A stretch of 64,000 nt of DNA from Teichococcus wenyumeiae (GTDB lineage: Bacteria; Pseudomonadota; Alphaproteobacteria; Acetobacterales; Acetobacteraceae), in assembly GCF_003696345.1 (NCBI RefSeq), contig NZ_RFLX01000010.1, positions 62,001 through 126,000 on the forward strand, in the 5' to 3' direction. This document shows positions 24,552-32,521 of this stretch, in pieces. Position 1 is the stretch's first letter. Every line of letters starts with the position of its first letter. The translations under genes were made by a program, and so were the position numbers. Below the pieces are notes generated by a model. That model searched no databases. It was not told the DNA's origin and worked only from the letters and a program-made list of their open reading frames with translations.

Positions 24552-25685
24552 TCAAGGCAGCGTCAGGCGGAAGAGCGTGCCACCGCCCGTGGTGCTCTCC
24601 AGCCTGAGACTGCCTTGATGCAGTTGCATCACCTGGGTGGCGATGGCCACGCCGAGCCCGGCGCCCTCCAGCGACCGCCTATGCAGGTTTTCCATCCCCA
24701 GGGGTTCCTTGAGCCGCGCCGCTATTTCAGGCGGCAGCGCCAATGCGTCGCAGCGCAGGGTCAGTTCCAGCCCTGCCTTCCCAGCCGCCCAGCCGATCTC
24801 CAGACGTGCCCCTGCGGGTGCGCGGCCGGCCAGTTCACGCATCAGGCTGGCAATGCCGTCGCGCATCAGTTTCGGCTCCACCTGGGCCGAGAGATCCGGC
24901 ACCTCTGTCGTCGAGACCCGCATCCCCGCATCGGCCAGCCGTACCGCGGCCATCTGCGTCGCCTGCCGTGTCAGCAGGCCGACCGACATGCTGGTCAGCC
25001 GCAATGGCGTGCTGGCGGCGAAGACCTCGGTATAAAGCGCCGCGTCATCGACCAGGTGCAGCAGCCGCCCGGCGGCATCCTGGATGGCGGCCAGATAATC
25101 CCGCTGCTGGGCAGGCGCCGCACCCATGGCCAGCAATTCACCGTAACCCATGATCAGCCCGATCGGCGTGCGGAACTCATGCTGCATCGCTGAAAGGAAG
25201 CGGCCCTTGGCGGCATCGGCGGCCTGGGCGGCGCCCAGCGCCTGCCGCAATTCGGCCTCCGCCGCCTCGGCGCGGTGACGCGCCTGCAGGAGCTCCCGCT
25301 CGTAGTGGCGGCGCTCCGTTGCCAGGGTGAAGCTGAGCAGGATGCGCTCCGGCTGGCTTTCAGCATCCCGCAGCAGCCGCGCGCTGGCCAGGACCGGCAG
25401 GCGTTGCCCATCCACCCGCAGCAGGTCGAGGTCCATCTCCTCCACCACCCCGCCCAGCAGCAGTGCCGGCAGGTAGCGCAGGTCGTGGAAGACGCGCCCG
25501 GCCGGCGGTAGGAGGTCCTGGAAGCGGTGGCCCGTCAGACTGGCCTCATCATGCCCCGTCCAGCTCAGGAAGGTGCGGTTGACCTGCAGGATGCTGCCGT
25601 CCGGCCGCGTCGAGATCCGCCCGCCAGGGGAATCGCCATCCAGATCCATTGGGGTGACGCCGCCTGGTACCGGCGTGCCGGTCAC
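24552..25685 (-). CDS. PAS-domain sensor histidine kinase with degenerate N-box
   Basis: A 377-residue soluble kinase without membrane segments. An N-terminal PAS domain (ILQVNRTFLSWTGHDEASLT, then HRFQDLLPPAGRVFHD, residues about 25-125) is followed by a coiled linker, a dimerisation helix with H-box MQHEFRTPIG, and an ATPase domain ending GAGLGVAIATQV and GGGTLFRLTLP. In the N-box position (EPKLMRDGIASLMRELAG) the two conserved Asn residues are Ser and Glu, so ATP/Mg binding may be altered. It overlaps the RsbQ-like gene by 4 bp, implying a coupled sensor pair. No response regulator is adjacent. Confidence 0.85.
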   Translation of the reverse strand: MTGTPVPGGVTPMDLDGDSPGGRISTRPDGSILQVNRTFLSWTGHDEASLTGHRFQDLLPPAGRVFHDLRYLPALLLGGVVEEMDLDLLRVDGQRLPVLASARLLRDAESQPERILLSFTLATERRHYERELLQARHRAEAAEAELRQALGAAQAADAAKGRFLSAMQHEFRTPIGLIMGYGELLAMGAAPAQQRDYLAAIQDAAGRLLHLVDDAALYTEVFAASTPLRLTSMSVGLLTRQATQMAAVRLADAGMRVSTTEVPDLSAQVEPKLMRDGIASLMRELAGRAPAGARLEIGWAAGKAGLELTLRCDALALPPEIAARLKEPLGMENLHRRSLEGAGLGVAIATQVMQLHQGSLRLESTTGGGTLFRLTLP

Positions 25686-26497
25686 GCCCTGGCCCGGGAG
25701 AAGTGATTATCCGCCAGCCAGGACCGGATGGCCGCCGCCGTTTCCAGGGGCGCGCTGAGATGTGGGCAGTGGCCGCTGGCCTTCAGCCGCACCAGGTGCC
25801 CGCGCGGCAGATGCGCCTGCACGTAAGCGCCCACGGCATCGGGCGCGATGGCATCATGGGCGCATTGCAGCACCAGGGTCTCGGTGCTCACCGCCGGCAG
25901 CACGGCACGGTGATCGGACAGGAAGGTGACGCGGGCGAATTGCCGCGCGACCACCGGGTCGGTGCGGCAGAAGCGCTCCGCCAGATCCTCCGCCAAGTCG
26001 GGCCGGTCGGGGTTTCCCATGATGGTTTCCGCCATCAGCCGGGCCCAGCTCAGCCTGTTGCGGTCCAGCAGCCCCAGCAGGTCCTCGATGTCCTGCCGGC
26101 TGAAGCCCCCGGGATAGTCGCCATCGTTGAGGTAGCAGGGGGACGGCGTCAGCATCACCAACCGGGCGAAGTAGCCTGGCTGCCTGGCCGCCGCCAATGC
26201 GCCGATGATGGCGCCGACGGAATGGCCGATGAAGATCGGCGCATCGCCGCAACTGGCCTCGCAGACATCCAGCACATCCTCGGCATAGGCGTGCAGGCTG
26301 GAGTAACGCTCAGGGTTATAGGCGGAAAGGTCGGAGCCACCGGAGCCGACATGGTCGAAGAGCACAACGCGGTAATCGGCCAGGAAGGCGGGTGTCAGAA
26401 GCTGCCAGACCTCCTGGTCGCAGCCATAGCCATGCGCGAAGACAACGGACTGCCGCCCGTGCCCCAGGATGCGCACATTGTTCCTGGCGATCACCAT
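25682..26497 (-). CDS. RsbQ/KAI2-like alpha/beta hydrolase
   Basis: A 271-residue protein of RsbQ length and character. FAHGYGCDQEVWQLLTPAF holds the oxyanion region, FIGHSVGAIIG the nucleophile Ser, HDAIAPD the Asp, and ASGHCPHLS the His. PCYLNDGDYPGGFSRQDI is the typical lid segment of this family. In Bacillus, RsbQ activates the PAS-phosphatase RsbP under energy stress; relatives in plants perceive karrikin and strigolactone. Here the stop overlaps the start of a PAS histidine kinase, so it probably produces or delivers the signal for that PAS domain. ATG 26497 has GGAG eight bases upstream. Confidence 0.88.
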   Translation of the reverse strand: MVIARNNVRILGHGRQSVVFAHGYGCDQEVWQLLTPAFLADYRVVLFDHVGSGGSDLSAYNPERYSSLHAYAEDVLDVCEASCGDAPIFIGHSVGAIIGALAAARQPGYFARLVMLTPSPCYLNDGDYPGGFSRQDIEDLLGLLDRNRLSWARLMAETIMGNPDRPDLAEDLAERFCRTDPVVARQFARVTFLSDHRAVLPAVSTETLVLQCAHDAIAPDAVGAYVQAHLPRGHLVRLKASGHCPHLSAPLETAAAIRSWLADNHFSRARA

Positions 26498-26686
26498 GCT
26501 TGGTCTCCGTCGCGCCGAGGATGCAGCGCGCAGGCACATGGTTCAACCAGCCTCTGCCTCAGCCTGGGCGCTGCCACTGATGGTGCATCAATAGACCAGC
26601 GGCAGGAGTTCTCCTAACCGGATCTGCCATGCTGTCCGCTCAGGAGTGGGGAAAGCCGGCGGCGGCTCTCCCACCCCCCCGCCGGG

Positions 26687-28294
26687 TCAGCGTGCCGCGC
26701 GGCGGATGTTCCAGAGCACCGGAAAGCCGAAATCGATCACGCCTTGCAACTCAGAGCGCCAGACCGCCGGGCTGGAGAACTGGCCAGTGAGCGGGAAGTT
26801 CACATTGGCCAGGGCATGGCGGTTGATCTCGGCCATGATCTGCCTGCGCTTGCCGAGATCCGCCTCCGCCTCGAACTGCTGCAACAGCGGCGTCAGCTGC
26901 TCGTCGCAATAGAGCCAGGGCGCGGTGCCGGTGCAGTTGTAGCCGATGCCCAGGTTGCTCAGTGGGTCGGAAAGGTCGAAGCCGGTATAGACCACGGGCA
27001 CGGCGCTCCAGCCGCCCTTTTCCACCGGCTCCCGGCTCAACCAGCGCTGCGCGGCGGTGGCCCAGTCCAGCGTCTGCTGATCGACATTCAGCCCGATCTG
27101 CTTCATGCGGTCGGCCACCACCATGGCCATCGGGTTGATCAGCGCCGAATCCGCCGGGTGCAGCAGAACCACCCGCTCATTCCTGTAGCCGGATTCCTTC
27201 AGCATCTGCTTGGCGCGTTCGATGCTGGGCTGCCGCAGGCCCTCGCTGCCGGCCTCGCTGCTGTAGCGCGTGCCGCACATGGTCATGGACTGGCAGATGG
27301 GCATGAACATGCCATCCGGCAGGCCATGCACGGCCACCGTCTCGCTCTGGTCCAGCGCCATCTGCAAGGCCTGGCGCACCTTCAGGTTGTTGAAGGGCGG
27401 CTGGGCATGGTTCAGCGCCAGCCCGCCCATGATCTGCGCGATGCCGCCGGGCTTGGCGATGGTCAGCTTGCGGTCGCGGCTCAGCACCGGCAGGAAATCC
27501 AGCGGCGCGTATTCGAGGTAATCCACCTCGCCATTCTGCAAGGCGGCGGCGCGGGTGGCCGGGTCGTTGATGTTGACGAACTCGGCGCGCTCGATATGCA
27601 CCACCTTGCCGCCGGCCAGGCCATCGGCGGGCTCGCTGCGCGGCTGGTAGCGCGGGTTGCGGCGGAAGATGGCCTTCTCGCCCGGCACCCACTCGTCCTT
27701 GACGAAGAGGAAGGGGCCGGAACCCACGATCTCCTTCACCGCCTCGGTCGGCGGCGTGCTGCCGGCGATGCGCGCGGGCATCATGAAGGGCACATGCACG
27801 CTGGGCTTGGCCAGCGCGTCGATGACGCCGCCGAAAGGCCGTGCCAGTTGCAGCACGAAGCGGTTCTCGCCTTCCGCCCGCAACTCCTTGGTGGCGGCCA
27901 TCAGGCGCCGGCCGGTGGAATCGCGCCCGCCCCAGCGCTTGATGGAGGCGACGCAATCCTCCGCCGTCACCGGCTTGCCGTCATGCCACTCCAGCCCGGG
28001 GCGCAGGGTGAAGGTATAGGTCAGGCCGTCATCGCTGACCTGCCAGCCCTCCAGCATCTGCGGCTTGATGTCGCCCTTGCTGTCCATCGCCACCAGCGTG
28101 TCGAAGACCATGTAGGCGAAGTTGCGCGTGACGAAGGAGGTGCCGACGATCGGGTCCAGTACCTGCAAACCGACATTGATCACCAGCCGCAGCGGCTTTT
28201 CCGCCGGCTGCGCGATGACCGGTGCGGCCGCCCCAGCCGCTGCCAGCAGCGCCGAGGCGAGGACTGTCCTGCGAAGCCAATTCCGAAGCTGCAT
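26687..28294 (-). CDS. ABC transporter substrate-binding protein (family 5, peptide/nickel type)
   Basis: A 535-residue periplasmic receptor. A signal peptide ends at about APVIAQPAE. The SBP family 5 signature region includes MLEGWQVSDDGLTYTFTLRP and GLEWHDGKPVTAEDCVASIK. SGPFLFVKDEWVPGEKAIF and NNLKVRQALQMALDQ are also typical. No permease or ATPase gene is adjacent, so it must use another transporter. It lies 29 bp after the CE4 deacetylase on the same strand, within an SDR-SDR-deacetylase-receptor cluster. ATG 28294 is preferred to GTG 28318. Confidence 0.88.
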   Translation of the reverse strand: MQLRNWLRRTVLASALLAAAGAAAPVIAQPAEKPLRLVINVGLQVLDPIVGTSFVTRNFAYMVFDTLVAMDSKGDIKPQMLEGWQVSDDGLTYTFTLRPGLEWHDGKPVTAEDCVASIKRWGGRDSTGRRLMAATKELRAEGENRFVLQLARPFGGVIDALAKPSVHVPFMMPARIAGSTPPTEAVKEIVGSGPFLFVKDEWVPGEKAIFRRNPRYQPRSEPADGLAGGKVVHIERAEFVNINDPATRAAALQNGEVDYLEYAPLDFLPVLSRDRKLTIAKPGGIAQIMGGLALNHAQPPFNNLKVRQALQMALDQSETVAVHGLPDGMFMPICQSMTMCGTRYSSEAGSEGLRQPSIERAKQMLKESGYRNERVVLLHPADSALINPMAMVVADRMKQIGLNVDQQTLDWATAAQRWLSREPVEKGGWSAVPVVYTGFDLSDPLSNLGIGYNCTGTAPWLYCDEQLTPLLQQFEAEADLGKRRQIMAEINRHALANVNFPLTGQFSSPAVWRSELQGVIDFGFPVLWNIRRAAR

Positions 28295-28323
28295 GCTCTT
28301 ATCTTTCCCGTTGCCCACCGCGC

Positions 28324-29154
28324 TCAGCCAGCCTCATGCGCGGCGGACCAGGCCTGCGCCACCTCGGCCCCCGTGGCGAACCAGACGCCAGGGAAGGTCT
28401 TCATCCACTGGATCATCTCGCGCAGCAGCGCCACGCGGCTCGGGCGGCCGCTGATCTGCGGATGCATCACGAGGTTATAAAGGCCGCCCCAGCGGTAGAT
28501 CTCGCGGAACTCGTCCTGGAAGATCTCGCGCAGGTGGCTGTTGGGAAAGATCGGGCGCGGGCTCTTGATGGAGAACAGCGCATGCGGCGCGTCGTCCAGG
28601 CTCCAGTGCCAGGGCAGTTCGATCGGCCCGCGGCTGCCATCCGGCAGCTCCAGCCGGTAGGGATTGATGTCGGACATCAGCGAGCTGTCGTACAGGAAGC
28701 CATGCTTCTGCAGCAGCGAGACCATGTTGTCGCTGCTTTCGCCGGCGGGCGAGCGATAGCCCTTCGGCACCACGCCCAGCACGCGCTTCAGCGCCTCCAG
28801 CCCCTTCTCCATCTCCTCCACTTCCTTTTCGGGGAAATCGGGGTCGATCCAGTTGTGGGAATAGGAATGGTGGGCGATTTCATGCCCGCCCTTCAGGATC
28901 ATCTCGCCACGGCTGGCATGGTGCTCGGCGGTCCAGCCCGGCACGAAGAAGGTGGCCTTGACCTCTTCCTCCGCCAGCGTCTCCAGGATCTTCGGCACGG
29001 CGACACGGGCGCCATAGACGCCCTGGCTCAGGATACCCGGGCGGCGCGCATTGGCCGGGTCGCGGGAGAGCCACAGCGTCTCGGCATCGAAATCGAAGGT
29101 CAGCATCACCGCGATGCGGGCGCCGCTCGGCCAGTTCACCTTCATGTCGATCAT
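28324..29154 (-). CDS. Polysaccharide deacetylase-family (CE4) hydrolase, cyclic-imidase/PgdA-like
   Basis: A 276-residue CE4 enzyme. Motif 1 is MLTFDFDAET (catalytic and metal Asp), motif 2 is HEIAHHSYSH (metal His residues), and motif 3 is GYRSPAGE. WFATGAEV closes the fold. The RPGILSQGVYGARVAVPKIL segment is shared with the PgdA/cyclic-imidase/allantoinase-like branch, which often hydrolyses cyclic imides or C-N bonds rather than chitin. There is no signal peptide, so it is cytoplasmic, which argues against a cell-wall substrate. AGGAA six bases upstream supports ATG 29154. It neighbours a solute receptor and two SDRs. Confidence 0.85.
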   Translation of the reverse strand: MIDMKVNWPSGARIAVMLTFDFDAETLWLSRDPANARRPGILSQGVYGARVAVPKILETLAEEEVKATFFVPGWTAEHHASRGEMILKGGHEIAHHSYSHNWIDPDFPEKEVEEMEKGLEALKRVLGVVPKGYRSPAGESSDNMVSLLQKHGFLYDSSLMSDINPYRLELPDGSRGPIELPWHWSLDDAPHALFSIKSPRPIFPNSHLREIFQDEFREIYRWGGLYNLVMHPQISGRPSRVALLREMIQWMKTFPGVWFATGAEVAQAWSAAHEAG

Positions 29155-29168
29155 GGTCGTTCCTGTTC

Positions 29169-29939
29169 TCAGTGTTCGTCGTCGCGCGGCGGGTGGCGCC
29201 CGTCCAGCCAACCACCATCGGCCACGATCACCTGCCCCGTCACGAAGGAAGCATCCTCCGAGGCCAGGAAGGCGATGACGCCGGCGATCTCCTCCGGCTT
29301 CGCGCTGCGCCGCAGCGGCGTGGTGGCCAACATGGCTTGCTGGTAGTGCGGATTCTGCAAATGGCCCTTGGTCATCGCCGTCTCGATCACGCCGGGCGCC
29401 ACGGCATTGACGCGCAGCCCGCGCGGCCCCTGCTCAGCCGCGAGTTGCCGGGTGAATTGCGCGATGCCCGCCTTGGCCACCGCATAGGCCGTGCTGCCCG
29501 GATAGCCCGCCAGGCCGAACACGGAGGACAGGTTCACCACGCAGCCGCCCGGCAGCGTCAGATGCGGCAGCACGTCGCGCGTGACGCGCAGCACGGCGCT
29601 GAGGTTGGTATCGACAAAGCGCGAGATCAGCGCATCGTCGCTTTCCAGCAAAGGGCGGGAGCCGCCGATGCCGGCATTGTTCACCAGGATGTCGATGCGG
29701 CCGAAGGCATCCAGCGCCGCCTGGGCCAGGCGCTTGCCGGCATCGGGCGCGGTGATGTCCACGACGCAGGTGGCGGCGCCGGGCGGGGCGGCGAAGCCGG
29801 GCTCGCGGTCGGCCAGCAGGACCTGGGCGCCCTCGGCAGCGAGGCGGGCGGCCGTGGCCGCGCCGATGCCGCCGGCCGCGCCGGTGACGATGGCAGCCTT
29901 TCCGGCAAAGCGGGTGGGATCAGGCAAGGCGGCCTCCAT
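29169..29939 (-). CDS. SDR-family oxidoreductase
   Basis: A 256-residue classical SDR with TGAAGGIG at the N-terminus, NNAGIGG, the catalytic Ser in VVNLSSVFG and YAVAK. PLRRSAKPEEIAGVIAFLAS and the VTGQVIVADGGW ending are standard. It overlaps the preceding SDR gene by about 20 bp, so the two are probably translated together. GTG 29957 is an alternative start. The substrate is unknown, presumably the compound taken up by the receptor downstream. Confidence 0.87.
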   Translation of the reverse strand: MEAALPDPTRFAGKAAIVTGAAGGIGAATAARLAAEGAQVLLADREPGFAAPPGAATCVVDITAPDAGKRLAQAALDAFGRIDILVNNAGIGGSRPLLESDDALISRFVDTNLSAVLRVTRDVLPHLTLPGGCVVNLSSVFGLAGYPGSTAYAVAKAGIAQFTRQLAAEQGPRGLRVNAVAPGVIETAMTKGHLQNPHYQQAMLATTPLRRSAKPEEIAGVIAFLASEDASFVTGQVIVADGGWLDGRHPPRDDEH

Positions 29940-30684
29940 CGACAGGCAGGGCGACACCGGTGACGAAGCCGGCGCCCTCGCTCAGCAGGAACAACACGGT
30001 GTCCGCCACCTCCCCCGCCTTGCCGAAGCGGCCCATCGGATGGCGGGCACGGAAGGCGGCAATGCGCGCGGCCACCGCCGCTTCATCCCCGGCGGCGGCG
30101 AAGGTGGCTTCCAGCATCGGCGTCTCAATAGAGCCGGGGCAGACGCAATTGACGCGGATACCCTCCGGCGCATGCGCCAGCGCCAGGGAGCGGGTGAACA
30201 TCACCACCGCACCCTTGCTGGCCGAGTAAGCCGGCAACGCCAGCGACCCCGCCAGTCCGGCGGTGGAGGCCATGGTGACCACCGCGCCGCCGCCCGCCTG
30301 CCGGATCTGCGGAATGAAGGCGCGCGCGGTCAGCCAGGTGCCCTTCACATTGACGGCGAAGACGCGATCCCAGTCTGCTTCCTCCGCCTCCACCGCCGGC
30401 ACGGTGGGGCCGAGCATCCCGGCGGCGGTGACCAGCAGGCTGGCGGGCCCCAGGCGTTCCAGCCCTTCCGCCGCCGCGCGCGCCATGTCGGCCGCACTGG
30501 AAACATCCACCGCGACGGCATGGGAGCCAGGGCAGGCCGCAGCCAATGCCTCCAGCCCCGCCGCGTCGCGGTCCATCAGCAGCAGCCGGGCCCCCTCGCG
30601 CGCCAGCGCCTCCGCCACCGCGCGGCCTAGGCCGGAGGCGGCGCCAGTGACCGCCGCCACCCGTCCATCAAAACGTCCACCCAT
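29920..30684 (-). CDS. SDR-family oxidoreductase
   Basis: A 254-residue classical SDR. TGAASGLG is the cofactor motif; VTAAGML replaces the usual NNAG loop. VVTMASTAG carries the Ser, and YSASKGAVVMF the Tyr/Lys. It is first gene of the SDR-SDR-deacetylase-receptor operon. ATG 30684 is chosen since the in-frame extension to 30738 would cross the inverted repeat at 30721-30745. It is divergent from a wrecked IclR regulator gene, probably its former controller. Confidence 0.87.
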   Translation of the reverse strand: MGGRFDGRVAAVTGAASGLGRAVAEALAREGARLLLMDRDAAGLEALAAACPGSHAVAVDVSSAADMARAAAEGLERLGPASLLVTAAGMLGPTVPAVEAEEADWDRVFAVNVKGTWLTARAFIPQIRQAGGGAVVTMASTAGLAGSLALPAYSASKGAVVMFTRSLALAHAPEGIRVNCVCPGSIETPMLEATFAAAGDEAAVAARIAAFRARHPMGRFGKAGEVADTVLFLLSEGAGFVTGVALPVDGGRLA

Positions 30685-30720
30685 GCCGCAACCCCGAATG
30701 CCGAAAGAATGCTGGACAAG

Positions 30721-30745
30721 AACCGTATCTCCCAGCAATACGGTT
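30721..30745. promoter_or_regulatory. 8-bp inverted repeat, candidate IclR operator
   Basis: AACCGTAT (30721-30728) and ATACGGTT (30738-30745) are perfect inverted arms with a 9-bp spacer. It lies between the SDR operon and the divergent IclR pseudogene, the expected place for the regulator's operator. Confidence 0.55.
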
Positions 30746-30773
30746 ACATTGGAAAACGAGTCTAAGAAGCGGC

Positions 30774-31295
30774 GGTGAAGCTGTCAAAGGGAGAGCGTCC
30801 GCCTTACCGGAGGGCGCGGACGACCGGCTGTTCCTGCAATCGGTGGAACGCGCCATGCGCGTGCTGGAAGCCTTCGGGCAGCAGGCGCGGCGCGGCGCAT
30901 CGCGCATACCTTGCAGGTGCTGGGCTATCTGGAACGCGGCGCGGGGCTGGTGCCGGGCAAGCGGCTGCCGGACCGCTCGTTCGATGCCTTGCGAATGAAC
31001 CTGCTGGTACAGGGCGCCACTCCCTGGTGCAGGAACGGGTAGACCTCAGCCTGTTTGACGGTACCAGCGTGATCTATGCGGTGCGCTTCGCCCTGGCGGC
31101 GGAGGAAACACTTCTGGGAGAGCTCGTGCTGGCCGCCGCGGTGCGGAACCAGGAGGGGCAGCCGGTGGCCACGATCCATGTCGCGGCATCGCTGGCGGAA
31201 TGGGAGGTGGAAACTTTCCGCCGCCGCGTCCGGCCTTGGCCGTCGAGGCGGCCCGTGCCCTCAGCCAGGCCGAGGGTTGGCCCGGCGCGCCGTGA
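30774..31295 (+). pseudogene. IclR-family transcriptional regulator, degraded
   Basis: Fragments of one IclR protein appear in order but in changing frames. RLFLQSVERAMRVLEAFG (from about 30825) is in one frame, then HTLQVLGYLERG from 30905 in a second. RVDLSLFDGTSVIYAVRF and QPVATIHVAASLAEWEVE (about 31036-31206) are in a third. LAVEAARALSQAEGWPG, ending at TGA 31293-31295, is back in the first. Most of the helix-turn-helix and about 50 residues of the effector domain are missing. About 520 bp remain of an expected 780. Four frames and internal deletions exclude a single sequencing error. The gene is divergent from the SDR operon. Confidence 0.8.
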
Positions 31296-31304
31296 CGCGC
31301 CGGG
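31281..31304. terminator. Stem-loop at the pseudogene end, downstream of fba
   Basis: CCCGGCGCG (31281-31289) and CGCGCCGGG (31296-31304) form a perfect 9-bp stem with a 6-nt loop that holds the pseudogene stop. It lies ten bases after the minus-strand fba stop and probably terminates fba. No U-tract. Confidence 0.6.
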
Positions 31305-31314
31305 CCGACGTCGC

Positions 31315-32421
31315 TTACTGCGCCAGCGAGCGGCCGGCGGAGCCCAGGTCGGCGAAGGCCTCGTCCAGGCGCTTCACGATGCCCTTCTCGCCCGCGCGCA
31401 GCCACTTGCGGGGGTCGTAGAGCTTCTTCTGCGGCTTGCCCGTGGCCGGGTCGATCTGGTGCTTGAAGGCCACCGGGTTGGCATCGACATAGGCGCCCAC
31501 CGGCTCGGCGAAGGCGAACTGCGTGTCGGTGTCGATGTTCATCTTGAACACGCCATAGGACACGGCCTCGGTGATCTTGTCCTTCTCCGAGCCCGAGCCA
31601 CCGTGGAAGACCAGCGCCATCGGCTTGTCGCCGCCGCCGAACTTCTTGGACACCGCTTCCTGCGAGGCCTTCAGGATCTCAGGGCGCAGCTTCACGTTGC
31701 CCGGCGCATAGACGCCGTGGACGTTGCCGAAGGAGGCCGCCATGGTGACGTGGCCGATTGGGGAGAGCACTTCCCAGGCCTTCAGCACGTCCTCGGGCTG
31801 CGTGTAGAGGTGGGCGTTGTCGGCGCTTTCCTCGACATCATGGCCGATGCCGTCTTCCTCGCCGCCCGTCACGCCCAGCTCGATCTCCAGGCTCATGCCC
31901 AGCGGCGCCATGCGCTTCAGGACCTTGGCGCATTCCTCGATGTTCACATCGAGCGGCTCGGCCGAAAGGTCGATCATGTGGGAGGAGAAGAGCGGCTTGC
32001 CGGTCCGCTTCATGTGCTCCTCGCCATGGTCGATCATGTCATTGACCCAGCCGAGCAGGGAGCGGTCGGCGTGGTCGGTGTGCAGCACCACGCAGATGCC
32101 ATAGGCCTTGGCCACGGTATGCACATGCTGCGCGGCGGAGACAGCGCCCAGCACGCGGGCGGCGGCGGCATCGGGGCAGCCCTCGCCGGCGAAGAAGCGC
32201 GCGCCGCCGTTGGAAAGCTGGATGATGACGTCGGACTTGTTCTTCGCGGCCGCTTCCAGCACTGCATTGATGCTGTTGGTGCCGACCACGTTCACCGCGG
32301 GCAGGGCGTAGCCGCCTTCGCGGCAGGCCTCGAGCAGCGTGAGGTAGTCGGCGCCGGTCACCACGCCCGGCTGCAGCTTCTTGCCGGATTGTGCCTGGCT
32401 GCCCTGTACCATGTCGTTCAT
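31315..32421 (-). CDS. fba: Fructose-bisphosphate aldolase, class II
   Basis: A 368-residue zinc aldolase of the E. coli FbaA (class IIA) type. It cleaves fructose-1,6-bisphosphate to dihydroxyacetone phosphate and glyceraldehyde-3-phosphate. VVLHTDHADRSL carries the catalytic Asp and first zinc His; SLEIELGVTGGEEDGIGHDV holds Glu ligands and the flexible loop. GNVHGVYAPGNVKL and VFHGGSGSEKDKI supply zinc His and phosphate-binding Gly/Ser, and KMNIDTDTQFAF finishes the site. ATG 32421 has GGGGAAC upstream; the very long in-frame extension is antisense to the neighbouring epimerase gene and is not coding. Confidence 0.95.
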   Translation of the reverse strand: MNDMVQGSQAQSGKKLQPGVVTGADYLTLLEACREGGYALPAVNVVGTNSINAVLEAAAKNKSDVIIQLSNGGARFFAGEGCPDAAAARVLGAVSAAQHVHTVAKAYGICVVLHTDHADRSLLGWVNDMIDHGEEHMKRTGKPLFSSHMIDLSAEPLDVNIEECAKVLKRMAPLGMSLEIELGVTGGEEDGIGHDVEESADNAHLYTQPEDVLKAWEVLSPIGHVTMAASFGNVHGVYAPGNVKLRPEILKASQEAVSKKFGGGDKPMALVFHGGSGSEKDKITEAVSYGVFKMNIDTDTQFAFAEPVGAYVDANPVAFKHQIDPATGKPQKKLYDPRKWLRAGEKGIVKRLDEAFADLGSAGRSLAQ

Positions 32422-32521
32422 CGTTGTTCCCCACGGTGGTTGTTTTGCGCCATCGGCGGAAGCCCGGCCGCAGCTATGATGAAGTGGTCCCGGCCTGCGT
32501 CTTGGAGCAGGGGCCGAGACA

